DNA of 10,595 nucleotides from the NCBI GenBank assembly GCA_005223375.1, contig RXOD01006352.1, forward strand, positions 1 to 10,595, read 5' to 3'. The number at the start of each line of letters is the position of its first letter. Within the stretch, counting starts at the first letter, position 1. Positions 1 through 9,800 of the stretch are shown piece by piece. The notes under the pieces were generated by a model that saw only the letters and a list, made by a program, of their open reading frames with translations, made no database searches and was not told the origin of the DNA. Source of the stretch: Amoebophrya sp. AT5.2 (lineage: Eukaryota; Sar; Dinophyceae; Syndiniales; Amoebophryaceae). Position numbers and translations under genes: made by a program.

Positions 1-861
1 CCCCGAGACACTGCCGAGAACAAGGCCAACAATACGGCCACTGCGGGTGCCTCGACGTCCTCGGCTGACGGTGGTGCCGCGCCTTCCCTGAACGCGGTGG
101 ATGTTCCCAACGGCGTTAGCGACTTCAAGAAACTCCTCCAGAACAAAGACAAGGACTTCATGTTCCGCGTTAAGCACGGCCCGCGGCAGGAGCAGGCGAG
201 CGACCCGGTGAATGCCGAGGTGCGTCACGAGGCAGCGAGCGGCCACGACCCGGAAACCGCGAGGCGGCGCCAGCAGGTGCTGCAGAAATTGAAGCAGTCC
301 GCGAACAGAGAACAGCAAAATGACCCCGCGCTGGTGAACGAAATCGGGGAATTGGGCGAGCGGCAGGCGAGGCAAGCGCTGATGAAGATGGGTTTCGCGG
401 TCCTGTGGCTGAACGAGTTTGACGAGACGGGTATGCCCTTCGACTTCATCATTCGCAAGGGCAGGAACGAGGATTTGGGCGTCGAGCGCGCGCTTGGGGA
501 TACGACCAAGTACTTCTCGGAGCTGCTTTCCGTTTCGAAGGGAGAAAAGCAACTAAACGAAAGCCGACTCCAGGCACTGTTTCTGGCGAAAAGCAGCGGA
601 GGAAATGGTGAGCAAGAACATCAACTGGAGGGTCTTAACGTAAACCAGTACATTCTTGTCGAAGTGAAGGCCAGCATCCATAAGCAGCGGGAGTACTTTG
701 AAGTCAGTCTGCAGGAGCTGGTCGCGGCGTGGCGATTCTCGGAGCGGTACTGGATTTTAAGGATCTCGAACGTGGCCGCGGAGATCGCAGAAGTCCGCTT
801 CATCAAAAACGTACCGCTGGCGCTGCAGCAGGGAGATTGCAAACTCTTTATGATGGGGTGA
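1..861 (+). CDS. NOV-like protein with C-terminal DUF3883 domain (5' partial)
   Basis: The frame is open from the first base of the window to a TGA at 859-861, so this is the C-terminal end (286 codons) of a longer protein and no true start is visible. The first ~95 residues are polar and low in complexity. From about residue 113 the sequence fits DUF3883, the C-terminal domain of plant NO VEIN and related proteins, which has a PD-(D/E)XK nuclease-like fold. Visible marks are an ELGE helix (Glu at 358-360), a GMPFDF strand with Asp at 442-444, an E-V-K triad at 661-669, then a FEVSLQE segment and a YWILRI strand. About 70 residues, partly low complexity, separate the Asp from the ExK. In NOV-type proteins the upstream part often holds a GHKL-type ATPase-like region, which cannot be checked here. 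The family assignment rests on motif pattern. Whether the domain cuts or binds nucleic acid is unknown. Confidence 0.72.
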   Translation, partial: PRDTAENKANNTATAGASTSSADGGAAPSLNAVDVPNGVSDFKKLLQNKDKDFMFRVKHGPRQEQASDPVNAEVRHEAASGHDPETARRRQQVLQKLKQSANREQQNDPALVNEIGELGERQARQALMKMGFAVLWLNEFDETGMPFDFIIRKGRNEDLGVERALGDTTKYFSELLSVSKGEKQLNESRLQALFLAKSSGGNGEQEHQLEGLNVNQYILVEVKASIHKQREYFEVSLQELVAAWRFSERYWILRISNVAAEIAEVRFIKNVPLALQQGDCKLFMMG

Positions 862-885
862 GCAGTATAATATGCATGGCAACTA

Positions 886-909
886 CTCGTTCACGTTCTC
901 GTTTACGTT
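886..909. repeat. Two-copy 12-bp tandem repeat
   Basis: CTCGTTCACGTT at 886-897 is followed directly by CTCGTTTACGTT at 898-909, differing at one base. It lies 25 bases past the stop of the DUF3883 gene, in the presumed 3' UTR or spacer. No function is evident. Confidence 0.8.
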
Positions 910-1058
910 TTCCTTGTCCCACTCCCAGTCTTCATTCTTCAGCACCGACGGGACAGGGACTCACGCAAGATGTGCATCTGCTCGCTCGATAGAAGTAACA
1001 GCGTCGGCACTCAGCTGCGCTTCGCACCTAAAAAGTGTGACCCTTTTTCTCTGTGTGG

Positions 1059-1075
1059 TCTCTCTCTCTCTCTCT
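1059..1075. repeat. (TC)n microsatellite
   Basis: This is an uninterrupted TC dinucleotide run of 8.5 units. It lies in the spacer about 400 bases upstream of the eIF3g start. Such pyrimidine tracts are common in intergenic DNA. A promoter role is possible but not shown. Confidence 0.9.
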
Positions 1076-1335
1076 GCGGGTCCGTGGCCCTCGCGCCTCG
1101 CAGGCCTGTTTGTTCAAGAATACTAAGAAGAAGATCACTCTGTCTTCTACTTTCGACTCAATCATGGTCTTTAATGAAAAATCTGAATCCATCGTGGAAA
1201 CGATCTCTACCTATCAGGATCGAGCAGATCTGGCGATGCCGTCACGCGTGCTCGGAAGACGTCGTTGCATGCACGAAAGCCAAACGCCATTGCAGTACTT
1301 TAGTTGTGGGATGAAGAAATTGATATTGAAATAAC

Positions 1336-1356
1336 TGTTCTTCTCACCTTTAACAG
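1336..1356 (+). promoter_or_regulatory. Possible splice acceptor upstream of eIF3g
   Basis: A pyrimidine-rich stretch (about 1336-1350) leads into TTTAACAG ending at 1356, which looks like a eukaryotic 3' splice site about 124 bases before the eIF3g ATG. It could end a 5' UTR intron. If the organism is a dinoflagellate relative, it could instead be a spliced-leader trans-splicing site. No matching donor was identified, and the call rests on sequence form alone. Confidence 0.3.
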
Positions 1357-1479
1357 CACAGAGGAGGCTGGCGCTAGTTTGGGCGACGCTGTGCAACACA
1401 ACATAGGGTTCCAGTCCCGAATTGAAGGTGTAACACGAAAAAGCATAAGCAAGCATCAAAGAGTTGAAACCAACTGAAA

Positions 1480-2549
1480 ATGACGTCTGGAAGGAAGTGG
1501 GCGGACATCGCCGATGACGAGCCGATGGCTCCTGTCGCGGCCCCGTCTATGAATCGCCGTTGGGCGGATGTCGACGATGACGACGAGCACATGATGGTCG
1601 GGCGTGGTATGGGTATGGGCGCTCGCGCCATGGGCTTTGCCGACGAGAAGAAGGGTATCCGCACCGAAGTGGAGTTCACGGAGCGCAACGGAAAAGCAGT
1701 GAAGGTGACCACCAGCTACAAACTAAAGCACGTGGTGAAGAAGTCGAACAAGTTCGTGGAGGAACGAAAGTCGTGGATGCCGTTCGGGCCGTGCACGGAC
1801 GTGACGAAGTACTCCGACTACGGATCGAACAAACCGATCCGGGCGGAGGAAGATTTGCAGATTGAGATGAACAAAGAAAAACAAATGAAGGCGTTGGGTA
1901 CTGTTTCTTGGTTTCCCAACTTTGTTTTTTGCTAGCAAAATATAAAGCAGCTTAGAGGTATCTATAGAAATAAGAGTTTTTTAAGAAAGTTTAAAATAAG
2001 TAGTGGTCATCTGATAACTAAATTAATAAATCAGGTCAGGACGACAAGTTTTGGGACGCGTCTGTGAGGTTATGTGAGAGCATTTTGAACGACGTGAAGC
2101 GCAAGCGGTACGACGCCAACGAGATGCGGCGCAAGCGCGAGCAGGAGTTTCAGGCCCAGCAGGCCGAGCAGAAGGCCGGTATCGTGGCTACGGGCGGGCA
2201 GAACAGCGATCTGGCCGGCAAGTACGTTCCTCCGTCCATGCGCAAGGGCGAGGACGGTAAGGGCGGCCCCGGGCAGGATTCGCGCAACGAGAACACCCTG
2301 CGGGTGGCGAACCTGTCCGAAGACACCCGCGAGGGGGATCTGCAGGTCCTGTTCAACAAGGTCGGCTTCGTCACGCGGGTGTTCATGCCGCGGCACAAGG
2401 AGGGGGAGAGGGAGGGGATGCACAAGGGCTTCGCCTTCGTGCAGTTCCGCGACCGCAAAGACGGGGACCGCGCGATAAAACAACTGAACGGACACGGCTA
2501 CGACTCCCTCATCCTGCAGGTCAGCTGGGCACAGCCAAAGACGAACTAG
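1480..2549 (+). CDS. EIF3G: Translation initiation factor eIF3 subunit G (two exons)
   Basis: eIF3g is an RNA-binding subunit of the cytoplasmic eIF3 complex, which recruits mRNA to the 40S ribosome and supports scanning. Exons 1480-1897 and 2035-2549 join through a split glycine codon to give 310 aa, close to the usual 270-320. The N-terminus has two W-A-D acidic motifs (residues 7-9 and 28-30). A basic eIF3g N-domain with the RKSWMPFG motif follows. The KYVPPSMR motif (202-209) typical of eIF3g precedes a C-terminal RRM with RNP2 LRVANL (228-233), the NLSEDTRE signature and RNP1 KGFAFVQF (270-277), ending in VSWAQPKTN. The ATG at 1480 opens on this conserved N-terminus. Oddly, the CCHC zinc knuckle of animal, plant and fungal eIF3g is absent; a basic, Arg/Lys/Gln-rich helix takes its place. 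The family call is secure. Confidence 0.95.
1898..2034 (+). other. Spliceosomal intron in eIF3g (137 nt, phase 1)
   Basis: The donor is TTGG|GTACTG and the acceptor AATCAG|GTCAGG. The interior is AT-rich and contains in-frame stops, starting with TAG at 1933-1935. Removing 1898-2034 joins G (1897) with GT (2035-2036) as a glycine codon, and the sequence runs on smoothly as KALGQDDKFWD. The nearby AG at 2038-2039 would break the frame. This gives a picture of a normal intron in this genome: AT-rich, GT-AG and about 140 nt. Confidence 0.9.
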
Positions 2550-3763
2550 GTCTAGACGAAGCGAAGCCTAGAAGTAGCGATTCATTCGGTCACGATCTTC
2601 ATGCCCATCCGAGCACCTACAAACATAGAAGTCGGAGGACGACGGCATGGACCGATGAAGTGCCACTTCCATCCGACCGAGCGCGATGGGACATCCAACC
2701 ACGGTCATCGAGATTCTGAGGGCGCTGGATCAACCACCAGGAGTTTCACTGGTCGTTGGACCGTGTCGTTCGATGGGGGAAAATGGGGGGGATTGATTCA
2801 CACGAACCCGTTCTTGATGACGGACAAGACGCCACGATACTTTGGCGCCCGAAAAAATAAATTTTCGAACACGACCCGTGCATTCCTATCTCTTCGTGGT
2901 GAAACGCTGCATTTACGATTCGGCTCACGGTCACAGTTATTTGCTTTTCTGTTCTCCTCGCGTCGTCCCCAGTCTAATCCATCCGATGTGCATCCTATCA
3001 TCATCGTGCTGAGGAGCGTTTTGCTCTGAAGATCTGCAGCTAAGTTTCGTTTTGCATCTACTGGTTCTGGTTTCCTCTAGCTCCAACTGCACCGTCGCGC
3101 TAACCCTAAACCCTAAACCGAACTGCAAGTAAGTGAGACGCCCGCCGTCTTATTTCGTGACACTGAATTGTAAAGAAATATCAATTTTTTGAATTTCATG
3201 TTGTCGTGTTAATTTCGAGTGACGCGCAGGCGCAACTAAGTAAGGCCGTGGAGCATGCAGTCCTGTCCGTGCAAAAAATCGGATCTATGGCTCATCGGTT
3301 ATGTCTTGCAAAAGGATGAAAAGCGAAGCAAAGCTCAACTACGCAATAGCATCAGCAATAGCGATCGAATTAATGTTACTTGACTGTGAGTATAGAAACT
3401 GTTGTAGCCGCTTAGTAGAACCTGGACAAAACCATACCGACGTAAAAATTCAAGACTAGCATTTAATCGAATCAATCGATCTTGATCCAACCGAACTCGC
3501 GCAGGAAGTGCAGCAGCGCATCGCTGTATCTTCGATTCTAGCACGATTGTGTAGTCGCACTCGCATTTGTAGCTGTCGTGTAAGCAACGAATATTCGCCA
3601 ACCTGTGATAACGAAATAGTGAGCTAGTGGCTCTACTAGTTCAAGTTTTGGCCTGCACAACTCCAAAAATAAAGAATTCAATTGGTACAACATCCTGAAG
3701 CTGAGCTTAAGTTAGCAGGCCAGGACAAAACTACAAATGTCGGTAATCGGTAGGTACGTCTAG
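2550..3763. other. Intergenic region without recognisable gene
   Basis: About 1.2 kb separate the eIF3g stop from the open frame of the transporter. A 142-codon ATG-started frame at 2601-3029 and a 52-codon one at 3301-3459 have no family features and are probably chance. AATAAA occurs at 2856-2861 and 3668-3673, but its use as a polyadenylation signal is unproven. A telomere-like tract lies at 3101-3119. The DNA from 3120 to 3763 is AT-richer than the flanking genes and may include the transporter's promoter, leader, or an unrecognised first exon. The frame of the transporter is open back to 3764, just before a CTAGGCAG|GT at 3760-3769 that resembles a splice acceptor. Confidence 0.6.
3101..3119. 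repeat. Short interstitial telomere-like repeat (CCCTAAA)n
   Basis: Two perfect CCCTAAA units at 3104-3117 are flanked by partial units (TAA before, CC after), giving 19 bases in register. The complement is the TTTAGGG telomere repeat of plants, dinoflagellates and some other protists. It sits between genes and not at a chromosome end. The tract is short enough that chance is not excluded. Confidence 0.65.
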
Positions 3764-3835
3764 GCAGGTCACGAGGCCGAGCCCGAGGGCAGGCGCAGGG
3801 AGTCGCGGTCTCGGATCTACTTGACGGTTGTGATC

Positions 3836-6800
3836 ATGAACGTGATCGACTTCACTTTCGGTCGCATCGGGCCGATTTTCGGGCGCAAGAAGACCAGTTG
3901 CGTCTTCTGGCCGTGGTTCTTGCGGGAGCAGGACCCTTCAGTGGATTTGGAGGACCTGCCCCCGCTGCCTGAGGCGGACGCGCTACCGGATGTGGCGCTT
4001 GGCGTCAAGGGTTCATCAGTTCTCCCGCCCGCGACCGACCAACATTTCGGGTTGTCGTTGATGCTCGGCGGCGGCGGCGCCGGCGGAGGACAAGAACGGG
4101 CGACTTCTTTGGTGCCCAGATACCAGGAAGATAAGGATAACAAGAACACAACTGCCACCGCGAGCGGAGTAGATGAGCAAGACGCAGAGTTTTCTTTCGC
4201 GCACCACCGGGGACTGTTTGCGCTGTCCGTGTTCTACCAGCTGTGTGCGGTGGCGTCAAGCTGGTGGTTCCTGATTACGTTTTTCCACGTGATCCAGTAT
4301 TTGGATATGTGTGCTGTTGGTGCCGAAGCCGACGAAAACGGGGCGTTCTCGTTCACAGATGCGGCGGGGAATCTGCACACCGTCCCGGACAAGCGCGAGC
4401 TGCTGCGACGAAGGCTGCGAGTAGACCTTACGGAGCCTCCTGGTGAACATCTTCCTCTCCCTCCCGCGAGCAGTGCGTCGAAGTACCTCGATTTTTACCT
4501 TCCGAAGTGGGTGTTGCACCCCGACCACTGCGAGGGCCCCGTCCCACCTGCTCCCGGCCTGGACGGCAACTCCTCCTACGGGCGGTTCCTGAATCCGGTG
4601 TACTGGACGTACGCAGGGCTGCTTCTTGCGTTTACGTTCATCACCGTGATTTTTGTGAACCTGACGACGCACGTGATGAGCAACCTCGCGCAGCGGCTGA
4701 AGGCCTACACCCTGATCCGCATCTACGAGAAGACGCTGCGACTCCCGTCCGTGAACTCGGGCGAGGTGCTCAAGCTGGTCACCACCGACGCGGCGCAGTG
4801 GCTGGAGTGTCTCCCGGGGTTCCACCAGCTGTGGGCCGTCCCGCTGCTGGTGCTGGGTGCGGGCGTGTTCCTGTTGCAACTGTTGGGGAAGATGAACGCG
4901 CGGTGGGTGGCGGTGGTCGGCCTGTTGGTGTTGTGTGGCATGTGCGGCGTGAACGTGCTCGTGTCGCGGCTGGGCGACCGTGCACGGAAGCGGCGGATGG
5001 AGCGGTCCGAAAAACGGATCGTGGTGTGCAACGAGCTGCTGTCCGGGATCCGCATCGTGAAGTTCTTCACCTGGGAGGAACCCTTTCTGCGAAAGGTGGC
5101 ACAACTGCGGAAGGACGAGCTGGACGAGGCGGGCGCGGAGCTGACGCTGTTCGCGGTGAAAACCATCCTCCTCTCCACGGTGCCGGGCCTCGTCAGCATC
5201 TTCTTCCTGCTGGCGCCGAAGTGGGTGGCTAGTACGGGGTCCTCGTCGGACGATGCTGGGGGCGATGGAGGAGGGCTGCCGCCTGCCGATAGACTTGGAT
5301 GGCGGCGGAGGTCCGGGAGAGGATAGCCGAGATGAAGGCCCCCTGCCGGAGATGAGCACGGCGACGGCCTTCCTGGTCACAAACATATGCTACAAGATCG
5401 CACTGCCGATCTTGCACATGGCGAACGTGACGGGGAGCGTCTTTGCGCTTCTGAACTCGTTGGCAAGAATACGAGACTTCCTCAGCCGGGAAGAGGCTGC
5501 GGAGCTCGCGGGCGGCCAAAACGCGCCTACGACTGGGGAGGAGCGAGGTTCACCCGCCGTGGGCGACGTGGCGACAAGCGCTGGCGGCACAAATGATCCC
5601 AGCAATTTGGCTTTGCCCCTTCAGAATCAAACCAGCCTTGCCTCGACCGCTGCGTTCCTCACGCCGCTATCGAGGGAGCCAGGAATGCGGAGAAGCAGCT
5701 CCGGTTTGAGAACGCGAGCCGAAAGTGCCGAGATGAACAGCCGCAACGAAGCTTGTTCTACCCGCGCACTTCCGGTGCTGAGTCTCGAGGGCGTCAGCGT
5801 TGGCTGGACTGGCACGTCTTCCTCGTCCACCACGACCCCATCCGCAAGCACAGGAGCCGTCGACTCCCTTTCAGCCCCCACGACCAGCAAGGAGGCGACC
5901 GCGGTGCTCCGGGACGTTTCGCTGGACTTGCGGCGCGGCGAAACCATCGTGCTGATGGGCCGCGTCGGAAGCGGGAAGTCGACTCTGATCAAGAGCATCC
6001 TCGGGGAGGCGAGCCTCGTTGCGGGGCAGGTGCGGTGGGAACAGGACGCAGGGATCGCTCCTCCTGGAAGAAGTGCGGCAGAAGCAGAACCCACGACTGC
6101 TGCCCCTTCAACGCCTTCTTCGACAGGAGCTGCGACCGCGCGCCCGACACGACCCCAGACCGCAGCAGTTGACGCCCCCCCCGCCACTTCTAGACCAATC
6201 GCTGTTTCCTACGTCTCTCAGTCGCCGTTTATTTTTGCGGGGACGGTGCGCGAGAACATTCTGTTTTACCGCGATTTCCACCCGGACAAGTACGAAAAGT
6301 GCGTGAATTTCTCCAACTTGGACGCCGATATCAACTTCCAGTTTGCGTACGGGGACCAGACGATTGTGAGCGAGCGCGGCGCAAACCTGTCCGGCGGGCA
6401 GCGGATGCGGCTCGCGCTGGCCCGCGCGCTGTACGACTTTGACGACACGGACGTGTTCTTCTTCGACGATGTGTTTGCGGCGCTGGACAACCGCACGGCG
6501 GTCCAAATCTGCAGCAAGCTGAGCTACGAGCAGAAAGCGACGCAGGCCTATTTCTTCGTGGCAAACAAGGACTTCTGGGCGCAAGAAGATCGTAATTTGA
6601 GCAGTGCAGGAGCAGGAGCCCCCCACCACGCCAGTCGGGCGCGGACGCGGGCAAATACTGCAGGTGCAGCTCCTGGTACTGCTCTTTCGCTTTTTAGTAC
6701 GCCGCGTCACAGTGGGCAGCCGCAGGCTCAGCTCGCCCCGATGCTGACCACCAACGCGGTGGTCCGCAAGTTTCGGGTGGACGCCACCGCGCGGAGGATC

Positions 6801-9800
6801 CTGCCCATAGTCGAAGAAGCAGACCTGCAGAAGCTGGAGGACGACCTGCTCGAGGATGAGTTGTCCGCGATTGACTCCTTGTCGCGAACGGCCACGTTCC
6901 AGCAGGGCATAGATGAGCTCGGCCTTTGCGAGCAACTTACTATCGGCGATCAGGAACAAATGGACCACTATAATCAGGTGGATCAGTTTGGAAACTACAT
7001 CACGAGGGAGAATAACGGCGCAGGGCTGAGCCGGACTCTCAGCAGCGCAAGCAGCGGCACGACGGCGGGCACGCCGTATTGCAACCGTGGCGCGCCGGGG
7101 GCTGGTGCGGCAGTGCATCAACCGCACTTGTCAGCAGGTGCAGGCGGTGCGTTTTTTGAGCCGGGGGGAGGGGCCGCCGCGGCCGCTGCGAGTAGCTCCC
7201 CCTTGATCGAAGACCTTCTGGATCGGCAAGACACGCTTGCTTGTCTCGCGCCGCACTTTCTCGAGTCGCCACGAGGGAACGACGATTTGATGAGCGCAGA
7301 CGCGGTGTTGAGTCGCGACGCGTTCAAAGCCGACCAGAACAACAGCGTGGAGTTCGGGTTCGCGAATTTTTCCATGTCCCGGGCAAGACCTGGGGAAACT
7401 CCTGTCGGGGGGCCCGACGTCGACGGTGGAGGGGGACACGCGGACACCACGCCGCCAGCGGGACGACGCGTTCCAGGGGTAATGACGGGCGGTCGTGGGG
7501 CTCACCACCAAGAAGATCAGCAATTAATCGAGGACAGTAGAAGTGCTACAAAGAGAACTCCTGGAGAGCAGGAAAGGCAGACCCCCGTCCAGGACATCCA
7601 ACTGACACCGGGATCGCCGACCACCGCCGTCGCGGCCAGTGCGGCCGCCTCTCCGGCTTTCGGGAGCAACTTGTCTGCGGGGCGAGAGACCGCGACAGCG
7701 CCACAACTTCCGGCGCTGGGAGGTGGGGTCGCAGGAGGCTCGGCACAGCAACTTCCAGTTGCACAGCCGGGTAGCAGCGGTTCTTGTAACGCAGTCGTGA
7801 CAAGCGAGGCGCAGCTCGTGCTCGAGCAGCAGCGGCGGTTTCTAGAGGACAACAGTCACTCGCTGGCGGGAGTGCTGCGCGGGCGGCCGCAGGTCAGGAC
7901 CTTCGCACGGCAGGAAAATCTGGACGATATTTTTGGCGGAGGCGCCAGCTCTCCGCAAGACTCGGTGGACAACATGATGGAAACGATTCCAGAGGGGGAA
8001 GAGGCGGAGGATGATCATGGCGCTCCGCAGCAGTGGGCTCCGGCGAAAGAAGTAGGGGATCATGAGCCGGACGAGAAAGTTGTTGCGGGAGAGCTCCAGC
8101 CGGCATCCTCGTCTCCGTTTGCCGTACCCGCGCTTGCAGCTGCCGAGGAACAGCCGCTCCCTGACCGATTGGAGACGGCCGCAATGCTCCGCGACACGCT
8201 GGCGCAGCCGGTGTTGCTGGTTGAAAATCCCGACGTGATACAGAACTTTGCCGAGGACGACAACCACGACGAGAGCCAAACCGCGGGTGGAGCGGGTGGC
8301 GACGGTGCCCAGGCGACGGGCACTAATAATAGGTCAGGCGGCGGCAACACGATGGCAGCCGTCGCGGAAGACTATCGGTTTCATCAAGACCAGGCTCCAC
8401 AGGACACTCCTGGCAACGCCGTGCCGGCGATTTCGATGGCGAACGTGGCGGACAATTACGAGTTGCGCGCGCTGGGGATGACGGCGGGCGGCGGCACCGA
8501 GATGATGTGGGGCGCGGGCGGCCTGATGGGACCGTCTCGCAGTGTGCACACGTTCCATAATCCGGTGTCCGACTGTTCGCTGCTGATCCAGGCGGCCCAG
8601 GCGGAGGCAGAAAGCAGTGCTGCTGCGATGGTGGTCGCAAGCGGGGGGGCCGCTGCGACCGCCGCAGGGCTCGGGCTGGGTGCCTGTGCGGCAGCTAGCA
8701 CCTCTTCTACGCAGCCAGCTTTGGGCGCAGGCGGGAGTGGAGCGGGGAGCGGTGCGGGGGCGACAGGCACTTCGGCGTCCCTGATGCCCAGTGGTAACTC
8801 GTTGTTGCACGCAGTAGCGTCGTCAAACGCGTGCTTCCCGATCCCGGGTGACGCCACAACTGCCACGTCGGTACGAGAGGCGGTGGCACAGCAGCAAGTG
8901 CTGGAGGCCGTCGGTGCAATATCTGCGTCCCCGGGTGCAGTTTTGGCGGAAAGGGACATCAACCCTCAGTTTGTGTCCACGGCGTCAGTGATGCCGGCAC
9001 CTCCGGAGCGGGTTGAAGCTACAACCAGCACCCGAGGAATAGACGCGACTGTCCGAGGCGGGGACCACACCGCCGAAGGGCTGCAAACGCCGGTCCGGGT
9101 TCGCGGCTCTCCTGCAAAAATAGCAGCGGTACGCGGGGCGGGGGGCACCGGCGCCTTCGCCGATCCCGATGCGAGCGAAACGGAGCCTTTGCTGCACTCT
9201 CCTGTCGAGCAGCACGACGCGGGCGATCTCGAGGCGAACATGGCGAACGCAGAGGCAGTGGACCAGGAAAAATTAGGGGACGCGGCCAAGCTTTCGGTTG
9301 CCAGCATCAAGCCGCCCACGAAGTTTTCCATGTACGCCACCTACCTAGCTTCCATGTCCCGCTCCGCGAAAGAGCTTCCTACCCGCATCGACCCGCGGAC
9401 CACGGCCACCGTTTTCCCCGCGCGCCTGTTCCTGCCGCTCCTCCTCTGGACGGGGCTGCAGGTCGGCGAACGGTTCGTCGGCGTCTTCTCCGACCTCTCC
9501 ATGAGCTGGTGGTCGCAAACGGAGGCGGTCGGCGAGAAGACCAAGTTCCTCATCCTGTTCGCCTGTTTCATGTTCGTGAACAAGGTGGCGCAGGTGGTCC
9601 TGCGCGGCACGTACCCGAGGTTTGCGCGCCACGCATCCGAGAAACTGTTCGACGACATGCTGCGCGCGGTGCTGCGCGCTCCGATCCACTGGTTCGACAC
9701 GATGAGCGTGGGGACGCTGCTCACGCGGTTTTCCTTCGACGTGGAGCAGATCGACGCCGCGCTGCCGGTGGCGCTGTTCCCGTTCCTCCTCTTCCTGGGG

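Larger units (their letters stand above)
862..1479. other. Intergenic region / 5' UTR of eIF3g
   Basis: There are 618 bases between the DUF3883 stop and the eIF3g ATG. Several short overlapping frames exist, but none has a recognisable domain and their products are serine- or cysteine-rich, as expected of translated simple sequence. The stretch holds a 12-bp tandem repeat, a TC microsatellite and a pyrimidine tract followed by AG (listed separately). It should contain the 3' UTR of the first gene and the promoter and leader of eIF3g. No TATA box or clear polyadenylation signal was seen. Confidence 0.6.

Noticed and set aside
872..1334. Overlapping short frames in the spacer before eIF3g
   Set aside because: Their products come from simple repeats (Ser/Phe/Leu runs over the TC and CGTT repeats) and match no family.
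2601..3029. 142-codon ATG-started frame after eIF3g
   Set aside because: It has no recognisable domain and mixed composition, and overlaps several similar-size frames on the other strand. It is probably chance, though a lineage-specific gene cannot be excluded.
3183..3192. Sm-site-like AATTTTTTGA, considered as part of a U snRNA or spliced-leader RNA
   Set aside because: No U1, U2, U4, U5 or U6 landmark and no matching flanking stem was found nearby. A T-run in AT-rich DNA is enough to explain it.
3301..3459. 52-codon ATG-started frame in the AT-richer spacer
   Set aside because: It is short, has no family resemblance, and shows no sign of splice sites linking it to the transporter.
4256..5386. 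376-codon open frame on the minus strand
   Set aside because: It lies antisense to TMD1, which has clear ABCC motifs. Its product is rich in Arg, His, Gln and Pro with no domain, as expected from the complement of GC-rich coding DNA.
6108..7127. 339-codon open frame on the minus strand
   Set aside because: It overlaps NBD1 motifs on the plus strand, and its product shows no family features. It is a shadow frame.
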